DNA from: Kineosporia rhizophila
Lineage (GTDB): Bacteria > Actinomycetota > Actinomycetes > Actinomycetales > Kineosporiaceae
Reading direction: 5' to 3'
DNA length: 64,000 bases
Assembly (NCBI RefSeq): GCF_021277265.1
Contig: NZ_JAJSOH010000024.1
Location: forward strand, 47,049 to 111,048
Under the pieces are notes generated by a model. That model was not told the DNA's origin, searched no databases, and worked only from the letters and a program-made list of their open reading frames with translations. Positions 17,336-25,357 of this stretch are shown piece by piece. Each line of letters opens with the position of its first letter. Position 1 is the first letter of the stretch. A program made the translations under genes and the position numbers.

Positions 17336-19060
17336 ATGAAGAACACCCAGAAGCCCTCCGGCATGCCTGTCCACAAGTACGTGCCGTTCCACGAGCTGAT
17401 CGATGTCGCCGTGGAGAACCGCACCTGGCCGGACAAGCGGATCGAGGTGGCGCCCCGCTGGTGCGCCGTCGACCTGCGCGACGGCAACCAGGCCCTGATC
17501 GACCCGATGAACTCCGAGCGCAAGCGCCGGATGTTCGACCTGCTGGTCCGCATGGGCTACAAGGAGATCGAGGTCGGCTTCCCGGCCGCCAGCCAGACCG
17601 ACTTCGACTTCGTACGGGAGCTGATCGAGGGCGGTCACATCCCCGACGACGTGACCATCCAGGTGCTGACCCAGGCCCGGGACGCGTTGATCGAGCGCAC
17701 CTTCGAGTCGATCCGCGGTGCCAAGCAGGCCATCGTGCACCTGTACAACTCCACCTCCACGCTGCAGCGCAAGGTGGTGTTCAACACCGACGAGGACGGC
17801 ATCGTCGACATCGCGCTGAACGGCGCGCGGCTGTGCAAGAAGCTGGCCGACGAGATGGTCGGCACCGACGTGTACTTCGAGTACTCGCCGGAGTCGTACA
17901 CCGGCACCGAGCTGGAGTTCGCCAAGCGCATCTGCAACGAGGTGCTGGCGGTGTTCGAGCCCACGCCCGAGCGCAAGGTGATCATCAACCTGCCCGCGAC
18001 GGTCGAGATGGCCACGCCCAACGTGTACGCCGACTCGATCGAGTGGATGAACCGGAACCTGGCCTTCCGGGAGAACGTGATCCTGTCGCTGCACCCGCAC
18101 AACGACCGGGGCACCGCGGTGGCCGCGGCCGAGCTGGGCTACCAGGCCGGTGCCGACCGGATCGAGGGCTGCCTGTTCGGCAACGGTGAGCGCACCGGCA
18201 ACGTCTGCCTGGTCACGCTGGGGATGAACCTGTTCAGCCAGGGCATCGATCCGCAGATCGACTTCTCCGACATCGACGAGATCCGCCGCACGGTCGAGCA
18301 CTGCAACCAGCTGAAGGTGGCCGAGCGCCACCCCTACGGCGGCGACCTGGTCTACACCGCGTTCTCCGGCTCCCACCAGGACGCGATCAAGAAGGGCATG
18401 GAGGCGCTGAACGCCTCGGCCGCGGCGGTCGGCAAGACCGTCGAGGACGTGGTCTGGGAGGTTCCGTACCTGCCGATCGACCCGCACGACGTGGGCCGCT
18501 CGTACGAGGCCGTGGTGCGGGTGAACAGCCAGTCCGGCAAGGGCGGCGTCGCCTACCTGATGAAGAACGAGTACCAGCTGGACCTGCCCCGCCGCCTGCA
18601 GATCGAGTTCAGCCAGGTGGTGCAGAAGCACACCGACTCCGAGGGCGGCGAGGTCACCCCGGGCCAGCTGTACACGATCTTCTCGGACGAGTACCTGCCG
18701 GCGGCGGCCCGTCAGTGGGGTCGCTACGCGCTGAAGTCGATGCAGCACACCAGCGACGAGAACGGCACCGACCAGCTGCGGGTGGAGATCGTCGACGACG
18801 GCGCCCCGTTCACCCTGCAGGGCACCGGCAACGGCCCGATCGCGGCCTTCGGTGACGCGATGGCCGGGCACGGCGTGTCGGTGCGGGTGCTGGACTACAG
18901 CGAGCACGCGATGAGCGCCGGCGGCGACGCCAAGGCCGCGGCCTACGTCGAGTGCCAGGTCGGCGAGCAGGTGCTGTGGGGCGTGGGCATCGACGAGAAC
19001 ATCGTGCGGGCCTCGCTGAAGGCCGTGCTGTCGGCGGTCAACCGGTCCGTAGGCCGCTGA
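17336..19060 (+). CDS. leuA: 2-isopropylmalate synthase
   Basis: About 574 residues from ATG 17336 (MKNTQKPSGMPVHKY), with AGAGG upstream; a GTG at 17273 is in frame but lies inside the attenuator. HMGL-like TIM barrel with VDLRDGNQALIDPM and the metal-site HPHNDRGTA, followed by the C-terminal LeuA regulatory domain that binds leucine. It makes the first committed step of leucine synthesis from acetyl-CoA and 2-oxoisovalerate. The length fits the actinobacterial LeuA type. A hairpin terminator follows at 19075. Confidence 0.97.
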   Translation: MKNTQKPSGMPVHKYVPFHELIDVAVENRTWPDKRIEVAPRWCAVDLRDGNQALIDPMNSERKRRMFDLLVRMGYKEIEVGFPAASQTDFDFVRELIEGGHIPDDVTIQVLTQARDALIERTFESIRGAKQAIVHLYNSTSTLQRKVVFNTDEDGIVDIALNGARLCKKLADEMVGTDVYFEYSPESYTGTELEFAKRICNEVLAVFEPTPERKVIINLPATVEMATPNVYADSIEWMNRNLAFRENVILSLHPHNDRGTAVAAAELGYQAGADRIEGCLFGNGERTGNVCLVTLGMNLFSQGIDPQIDFSDIDEIRRTVEHCNQLKVAERHPYGGDLVYTAFSGSHQDAIKKGMEALNASAAAVGKTVEDVVWEVPYLPIDPHDVGRSYEAVVRVNSQSGKGGVAYLMKNEYQLDLPRRLQIEFSQVVQKHTDSEGGEVTPGQLYTIFSDEYLPAAARQWGRYALKSMQHTSDENGTDQLRVEIVDDGAPFTLQGTGNGPIAAFGDAMAGHGVSVRVLDYSEHAMSAGGDAKAAAYVECQVGEQVLWGVGIDENIVRASLKAVLSAVNRSVGR

Positions 19061-19074
19061 CTTTCGGTGAATTG

Positions 19075-19114
19075 ATGACGCGGGTGGTCGCCTTTGGGCG
19101 GCCACCCGCGTCAT
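19075..19114 (+). terminator. leuA terminator
   Basis: An 18-bp stem (19075-19092 with 19097-19114), with a single G-T wobble and a TTTG loop. It is very stable and lies 15 nt after the leuA stop. Confidence 0.88.
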
Positions 19115-19124
19115 CGGTTCCGCT

Positions 19125-19600
19125 GGAGGAAGCCGGCGAGCCGCCGGCTTCCCAGGCCCGGCTTCGCAACCCGCCGGCTTCGCAACCCGCCGGCTTCGCA
19201 ACCCGCTGGCTTCGCAACCCGGCTTCTCAGGCCGGACTTCGCTGGCCCGGCTTCCCAGGCCCCGGCTTCGCAAGCCCGGTTTCTCTGGCCCCGGCTACGC
19301 AACCCCGGCTTCTCGGGCTCCGGCTTCGCAGGCCCGAGCTTCGCAGGCTGGTCTTCGCAGGCCCGGTTTCGCTGGCCCCGGCTACGCAACCCCGGCTTCT
19401 CGGCTCCGGCTTCGCAGGCCCGAGCTTCGCTCGCTGGGCTTCGCACCCCCGGGCTTCGCTGGCCCCGGCTACGCAACCCCGGCTTCTCGGGCTCCGGCTT
19501 CGCAGGCCCGAGCTTCGCAGGCTGGGCTTCGCACCCGCGGGCTTCGCTGGCCCGGCTTCCCAGGCCCCGGCTTCGCAGGCCCGGAGCGGTCGGCCGGCGC
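19125..19600. repeat. 87-bp tandem repeat array between leuA and recO
   Basis: Within this 476-bp block of GGCTTCGCAGGCCC-like sequence there is an 87-bp period. The start GGCCCCGGCTACGCAACC recurs at 19287, 19374 and 19461, with a decayed fourth copy near 19549. Upstream (19140-19220) a shorter 17-bp unit, CTTCGCAACCCGCCGG-like, repeats about four times. All frames stay open because of the composition, but no frame looks like a protein family, so I treat it as non-coding. Apart from this array, 19601-19811 shows only possible recO promoter sequence. Confidence 0.85.
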
Positions 19601-19811
19601 AGCCTCCGGTCCGACCAGGGTTTCCATTTTTTCTGGCGAGACGATCGAGCAGATCCAGAGGCTCGTGGCTTTATGCATCGTCCGCAGCTGACGAAAATCG
19701 CCTCCCCGGCCTCGGGACCATGGGTGCGCGTATCCGTCGAAATCGCTGTACCCGGCACCTCACGTTCGGGCCGTCCACTGCGTTTACTTGGTATGAGGGA
19801 GAATCGCAGGC

Positions 19812-20798
19812 GTGCCGGTCATCTATCGAGACGAAGCGATCGTGCTTCGCGCCCAGAAGCTGGGCGAGGCCGATCGCATCGTCACGTTGCTCACCCGCGA
19901 GCACGGCCAGGTCCGGGCGGTGGCCAAGGGCGTGCGCAAGACCATGTCCCGCTTCGGCGCCCGCCTCGAGCCGTTCATGCTGATCGACGTGCAGCTGTAC
20001 GAGGGCCGCTCGCTGGACACGGTTACCCAGGTCGAGACCATCGGCCCCTACGGCCTGGCGATCGTGGCCGACTACGCCCGCTACACCGCGGCCACGGCCA
20101 TGCTGGAGACCGCCGAGCGCCTGACCGAGACCGAACGCGAGCCCGCCCTGCAGCAGTTCCTCCTGCTCGCCGGGGGCCTGCGCACCCTGGCCCAGAACCT
20201 GCACGAGCCCGGCCTGGTGCTCGACGCCTACCTGATCCGCTCCCTCGCTGTGGCCGGCTGGGCCCCCAGCTTCACCGACTGCGCACGCTGCGGCCAGACC
20301 GGCCCGCACCGCGCCTTCTCCCTGGCCATGGGCGGCGCCGTCTGCCCCTCCTGCCGCCCCCCGGGCTCGGCTGCGCCCCACCCCGAAACCCTGCAACTGT
20401 TGTCCGCCCTGCTCACCGGCGACTGGACGAGCGCCGACGCCAGCGAAGCCCGCCGCCGCCGCGAGGCCAGCGGGCTGGTGGCTGCCTACCTGCAGTGGCA
20501 CGTGGAGCGGCGGGTGCGGTCGCTGCGCTGGGTCGAGCGTGAAGGCGACCAGTTGGGCCCGGACCTGCCCCGGGGCCGGAGCGAGGCTGGGGCAAGAAGC
20601 GTGGCTGGGGCGAGAAACGAGACCGGGGCGAGAAACGAGACCGGGGCAAGGAACGAGGCGCGGGCGGGGAGTGAGGCGCGGGCGGGGAGTGAGGCGCGGC
20701 AGAGAAGCGAGGCAGGTGCCCGGAAGCCGGGCCTCGACGTCGCCGCGATCGAACGAGCCCAGGCCGCCGTGGCGCCAGCAGATCCCCCCGGCTGGTAG
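19812..20798 (+). CDS. recO: DNA repair protein RecO
   Basis: 328 residues. The OB-fold N-terminus (YRDEAIVLRAQKLGEADRIV, then TREHGQVRAVAKGVR) and the zinc segment CARCGQTGPHRAF...GGAVCPSC are those of RecO. It loads RecA onto SSB-coated single strands with RecR. The family body ends near residue 250. The last ~75 residues are an unusual Arg/Glu/Ala/Gly repeat tail from an 18-bp tandem repeat (GARNET-like hexapeptides). GTG 19812 is the only convincing start. Confidence 0.95.
   Translation: MPVIYRDEAIVLRAQKLGEADRIVTLLTREHGQVRAVAKGVRKTMSRFGARLEPFMLIDVQLYEGRSLDTVTQVETIGPYGLAIVADYARYTAATAMLETAERLTETEREPALQQFLLLAGGLRTLAQNLHEPGLVLDAYLIRSLAVAGWAPSFTDCARCGQTGPHRAFSLAMGGAVCPSCRPPGSAAPHPETLQLLSALLTGDWTSADASEARRRREASGLVAAYLQWHVERRVRSLRWVEREGDQLGPDLPRGRSEAGARSVAGARNETGARNETGARNEARAGSEARAGSEARQRSEAGARKPGLDVAAIERAQAAVAPADPPGW
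20577..20721. repeat. 18-bp tandem repeat within the recO 3' end
   Basis: About eight imperfect units of GGGGCGAGAAACGAGACC type encode the hexapeptides GARNET, GARNEA, AGSEAR and relatives. The 18-bp period keeps the frame. The two GARNET units are nearly identical copies, indicating recent duplication. Confidence 0.85.
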
Positions 20799-20867
20799 GC
20801 CGGATCTGTCGGCCTGACCGGGTGCTGACGAGCCGTCCAGTTGCTGAGGCGCCCGATGATCAGGCTG

Positions 20868-21072
20868 GTGCCGCCGTGCCGCCGTGCCGCCGTGCCGCCG
20901 TGCCGCCGTGCCGCCGTGCCGCCGTGCCGCCGTGCCGCCGTGCCGAGGTGCCGAGGTGCTGAGGTGCCGCCGTGCTGAGGTGCCGCCGTGCTGAGGTGCC
21001 GCCGTGCTGAGGTGCCGCCGTGCCGCCGTGCCGAGGTGCCGCCGTGCGGCTGCCGCCGTGCCGCCGTGCGGC
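20868..21072. repeat. 8-bp tandem array (GTGCCGCC/GTGCCGAG/GTGCTGAG)
   Basis: Roughly 25 consecutive 8-mers all begin GTG and end CC or AG. The first ten are almost pure GTGCCGCC, and the rest mix GTGCCGAG and GTGCTGAG. The array is intergenic, 70 bp after the recO stop. With a period of 8 it cannot be a coding repeat. Confidence 0.9.
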
Positions 21073-21135
21073 TGCCGCCTGCTCCTGCCGCCTGCTGATG
21101 CCGCTGTCGCGGTGGCGTACTGCGGCTGTTGTGCT

Positions 21136-21301
21136 GCCGTTGTCTCCGGCGTGCTGGGGTGGGGAGTTGGCCGGGGACGTGGGTGGGAAGTTGATTGCGG
21201 TGAGGCTGCCGCCGCGCTGCCGTGCCGCGGCTGTTTGCCGTTGTCTCGGCGTGCTGGGGTGGGGAGTTGGCCAGGGCGTGGGCGGGAAGTTGGGTGCGGT
21301 G
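21136..21301. repeat. Imperfect direct repeat pair (~66 bp)
   Basis: Bases 21136-21202 and 21237-21301 are about 85% alike by eye (GCCGTTGTCTC, then GGCGTGCTGGGGTGGGGAGT, then a GGGAAGTTG run). They are 101 bp apart in the otherwise featureless gap between the 8-bp array and the MazG-like gene. No gene is visible in 20799-21316. Confidence 0.7.
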
Positions 21302-21316
21302 GCCAGGCCGTTCTGG

Positions 21317-21646
21317 TCAGCGATGGTCGCCGCTGCCGCCCAGCACTCCGCGGTTCTTGCGGTCGGTGACCTTGGTCAGGTTGGCGGTGGCGATGTCGTC
21401 CAGTGAGAGGTCGAGGTAGTTGGCCAGGACGGCCAGGTACCAGAGCACGTCGCCCAGTTCCTTGGCGATGTCCTCGCGGTCGATGCGGGTCTCGTCGCTC
21501 TCCTGGTCGCGGATCCACTTCTTGAACTTCTCGGCGATCTCGCCGGACTCGCCGACCAGGCCGAGCACCAGATGCAGCAGTTCGTTCGGCTTCTCGCGGG
21601 AGGCCGCGGTCAGGAGGGCCCTGCGCTGGTAGTCGTCCAGGTCCAT
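21317..21646 (-). CDS. MazG-like nucleotide pyrophosphohydrolase
   Basis: 109 residues. The helical pattern GESGEIAEKFKKW followed by KELGDVLWYLA gives the ExxE...ExxD metal-binding motif of MazG/all-alpha NTP pyrophosphatases. It probably hydrolyses non-canonical or excess nucleoside triphosphates to monophosphates. One MazG domain only. It is divergent from uppS with a 138-bp gap. Confidence 0.85.
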   Translation of the reverse strand: MDLDDYQRRALLTAASREKPNELLHLVLGLVGESGEIAEKFKKWIRDQESDETRIDREDIAKELGDVLWYLAVLANYLDLSLDDIATANLTKVTDRKNRGVLGGSGDHR

Positions 21647-21784
21647 GGCGGGTCAGTATGCCCGCGCGGCCGGTGGGCAGGCCGGTGATCGGGCCGGGGG
21701 TCGGGTCAGGTGGGTCGGGGGAGGGGGCTGGGCCGGACTACGATCGCTGCCGCCCCTGATCCGCCGTTCTGAAGAGGTCTTCCG

Positions 21785-22600
21785 TTGGCGCTTCGCCGTC
21801 GCCAGGCACTGCCGGTCCGCACCACCCCGCCGATCGCGCCCCCGCCCCACCCCTCCGGGGCCCGGCCGCCCGCGATCCCGGCCGAGCTGGTGCCCAAGCA
21901 TGTCGCTGTCGTCATGGACGGTAACGGGCGCTGGGCGAACCAGCGGGGGCTGAGCCGGACCGAGGGGCACAAGATGGGGGAGGCCTCGCTGCTGGACGTG
22001 GTGGCGGGGGGGATCGAGATCGGCGTGAAGCACATCTCGGCCTACGCGTTCTCCACCGAGAACTGGAAGCGCTCGCCGGAGGAGGTGCGCTGGCTGATGG
22101 GCTTCAACCGGGACGTCATCCGGCGCCGGCGTGACGAGATGCACGAGTGGGGGGTGCGGGTGCGCTGGGCCGGGCGCCGCCCCAAGCTCTGGGCCAGCGT
22201 GATCAAGGAGCTCGAGGTCGCCGAGGAGCTGACCCGGGGCAACGACGTGATCACCCTCACCATGTGCGTCAACTACGGCGGCCGGGCCGAGATCGCCGAT
22301 GCCGCGCGCACCATCGCCCAGCTCGCCGTGGAGGGCAAGATCGATCCCGACCGGATCGACGAGCGCACCATTCAGAAGTACCTCGACGAGCCCGACCTGC
22401 CTGACGTGGACATGTTCCTGCGCTCCTCCGGCGAGCAGCGCACCTCCAACTTCATGCTGTGGCAGTCCGCCTACGCCGAGATGATTTTCATGGACGTGCT
22501 CTGGCCCGACGTGGACCGGCGGACGCTCTGGGAGGCCGTGCAGATCTACGCCGAGCGGGACCGGCGTTACGGCGGCGCGGTGGACAAACCCACCGCCTGA
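21785..22600 (+). CDS. uppS: Isoprenyl transferase (UPP/decaprenyl synthase)
   Basis: 271 residues. VVMDGNGRWANQRG carries the catalytic Asp and the diphosphate-binding loop of cis-prenyltransferases. Further signatures are AYAFSTENWKRS and FLRSSGEQRTSNFMLWQ. It lengthens isoprenyl diphosphates to make the lipid carrier for cell-wall synthesis. Start TTG 21785 is uncertain because the first 35 residues are Pro-rich and not conserved. It is followed by rpmG and zur, an order also seen near uppS in Streptomyces. Confidence 0.95.
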   Translation: MALRRRQALPVRTTPPIAPPPHPSGARPPAIPAELVPKHVAVVMDGNGRWANQRGLSRTEGHKMGEASLLDVVAGGIEIGVKHISAYAFSTENWKRSPEEVRWLMGFNRDVIRRRRDEMHEWGVRVRWAGRRPKLWASVIKELEVAEELTRGNDVITLTMCVNYGGRAEIADAARTIAQLAVEGKIDPDRIDERTIQKYLDEPDLPDVDMFLRSSGEQRTSNFMLWQSAYAEMIFMDVLWPDVDRRTLWEAVQIYAERDRRYGGAVDKPTA

Positions 22601-22624
22601 CCCAGTTCGGGACGGGCGGAATAC

Positions 22625-22639
22625 CGAGAACGGTTCTCA
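22625..22639. promoter_or_regulatory. Candidate Zur box upstream of rpmG
   Basis: CGAGAACGGTTCTCA is a 7-1-7 dyad (perfect over GAGAAC-G-GTTCTC). It agrees at about 12 of 15 positions with a Zur-box consensus of the TGAAAACGGTTTTCA type. It lies 51 nt before rpmG, which encodes a zinc-free L33, and the Zur gene lies just beyond. The assignment rests on similarity and context. Confidence 0.6.
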
Positions 22640-22690
22640 GGTTCTTCTGCATGCGACCGGAACGGCCGGGCGTGTGAAGGAGTGATCGAG

Positions 22691-22858
22691 ATGGCGAGCC
22701 GCACCGAACTGCGACCGATCGTGAAGCTGCGTTCGACGGCGGGCACCGGGTACACCTACGTGACCCGTAAGAGCCGCCGCAACGACCCCGACCGGCTGGT
22801 GCTGCGCAAGTTCGACCCGGTGGTCCGGCAGCACGTGGACTTCCGCGAAGAGCGCTGA
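22691..22858 (+). CDS. rpmG: 50S ribosomal protein L33, cysteine-free paralogue
   Basis: A 55-residue protein, MASRTELRPIVKLRSTAGTG onward, ending HVDFREER. It is clearly L33 but contains no cysteine, so it lacks the zinc ribbon (C-minus paralogue). Such copies replace the zinc-containing L33 under zinc starvation and are commonly repressed by Zur. AAGGAG precedes the ATG by 8 nt. A candidate Zur box is 51 nt upstream, and zur is the next, convergent gene, separated by a shared terminator. Confidence 0.95.
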   Translation: MASRTELRPIVKLRSTAGTGYTYVTRKSRRNDPDRLVLRKFDPVVRQHVDFREER

Positions 22859-22899
22859 TCCCGGCGGCTCCGCGTCGGAGCCGACCACAACCAAAACCG

Positions 22900-22934
22900 G
22901 AGGACGCCCCACACGACTCGTGTGGGGCGTCCTC
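22900..22934. terminator. Bidirectional terminator rpmG/zur
   Basis: GAGGACGCCCCACAC (22900-22914) and GTGTGGGGCGTCCTC (22920-22934) form a perfect 15-bp stem with a 5-nt loop, followed by AGTTTGG on the plus strand and CGGTTTTGG on the minus strand. Confidence 0.92.
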
Positions 22935-22945
22935 AGTTTGGTCTG

Positions 22946-23347
22946 TCAGGCCCGGGCTGCGGCCTGGCATTCGGCGCAGATGCCGGTGATCTCGACGACG
23001 TGGTCGACGTCGGCGAAGCCGTTGGCGGCGGCCACCTTCTGCGCCCACTTCTCGATCGAGGGGCTCTCCACCTCGACCGTGCGCCGGCACGAACGGCACA
23101 GCAGGTGGTGGTGGTGCCCGCGGCTGCACCGGCGGTACATCGACTCGTTGTCGGTGCTCTTCAGCACGTCGACCTCGCCGTCCTCGGCGAGTTGCTGCAG
23201 GGTGCGGTAGACGGTGGCCAGCCCGACGCCGTCGCCGCCCTCACGCAGGATGGTGTGCAGCTGCTGTGCACTGACGAACTCGTTCACTTCGTCGAGCGCC
23301 GCCGAGACGGCCACCCGCTGCTTCGTCTCGCGCCGGTTCGTGCTCAT
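22946..23347 (-). CDS. zur: Zinc uptake regulator Zur (Fur family)
   Basis: About 133 residues from ATG 23347 (MSTNRRETKQRVAV). The Fur winged helix includes LATVYRTLQQLAEDGEVDVL, followed by the dimer domain with HHHHLLCRSC and ICAEC, the structural zinc cysteines. The sequence closely follows actinobacterial Zur, and the gene sits beside uppS and glyRS, as zur does in Streptomyces. It should repress zinc uptake and C-minus ribosomal protein genes when zinc is plentiful. In-frame extensions upstream reach 23731 but overlap the next gene. Confidence 0.92.
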   Translation of the reverse strand: MSTNRRETKQRVAVSAALDEVNEFVSAQQLHTILREGGDGVGLATVYRTLQQLAEDGEVDVLKSTDNESMYRRCSRGHHHHLLCRSCRRTVEVESPSIEKWAQKVAAANGFADVDHVVEITGICAECQAAARA

Positions 23348-23413
23348 GAGGTCAAGCTTTTCATGTAAGGGCACCCTCAGGGGAGTCTGGTTCGCGCAGG
23401 GCGCAGGGGTAAC

Positions 23414-23815
23414 GTGGCGAAGGTGTTCGTAGTCACCAGATATCGCGTGCCCGCGCCGGAATCGGAAGAGTTCGCCGCCCTCGCCCGCGAGGCCCTGGCC
23501 GCGCTCGCCGAGCGGCCGGGCTGCCTGGAGGGGCGGGTGGCGCGTTCCATCGACGAACCCGACCTGTGGGTGCTCTCCACCCGCTGGGAGACGGTGGGTG
23601 CCTACCGTCGTGCGCTGTCTCACCCGGAGGTGAAGATCCGGGCCGTGCCCCTCATGTACCGGTGCATCGACGAGCCCACCGCCTTCGAGGACCTGCTCAC
23701 CTGGGGGCCGGAGCAGGGGCTGGCCGAGCACGAGAGCGACCTGATCGTGGAACAGGCGCGCGTCGTCGGCGAAACCTCGTCGAAGGCTGTCGGTGGGGGC
23801 AGATACGCTACGTGA
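23414..23815 (+). CDS. ABM-domain (antibiotic biosynthesis monooxygenase-like) protein
   Basis: 133 residues. The pattern VFVVTRYRVPAPESEEFAAL, LAERPGCLEGRVARSIDEPD and STRWETVGAYRRALSHPEV matches the dimeric alpha/beta barrel ABM fold. Members include monooxygenases without cofactors and heme-degrading enzymes. This one sits beside glyRS in several actinobacteria and its substrate is not known. The start is GTG 23414. Confidence 0.75.
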   Translation: MAKVFVVTRYRVPAPESEEFAALAREALAALAERPGCLEGRVARSIDEPDLWVLSTRWETVGAYRRALSHPEVKIRAVPLMYRCIDEPTAFEDLLTWGPEQGLAEHESDLIVEQARVVGETSSKAVGGGRYAT

Positions 23816-23866
23816 AGTCAGAAATCAAGAGTCCGCCGACAACCAGCCGGATGGAGTGAGCCGAAC

Positions 23867-25255
<1,389 letters not shown>

Positions 25256-25269
25256 GACTGCGCTCCGCT

Positions 25270-25308
25270 GACCGGCCGTCGCGCAAAGTGCCTGCGCGGC
25301 GGCCGGTC
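25270..25308 (+). terminator. glyQS terminator
   Basis: A 16-bp stem (25270-25285 with 25293-25308) has one wobble pair and a 7-nt loop (AAGTGCC). It lies 14 nt after the stop. Confidence 0.75.
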
Positions 25309-25357
25309 CGGTTCGCCTCCGGTCGGAGTCGAACACCTGTTCCGGTACATTTCGCCA

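Noticed and set aside
19094..19811. Possible Pro/Ala-rich or collagen-like secreted protein in the repeat region after leuA
   Set aside because: Several overlapping frames on both strands are equally open, none has a signal peptide or ribosome site, and the frame is not kept consistently between repeat copies.
19125..21072. Tandem repeats as a CRISPR array
   Set aside because: The repeats are contiguous, with no unique spacers, and no cas gene is near. The 87-bp and 8-bp periods do not fit repeat-spacer spacing.
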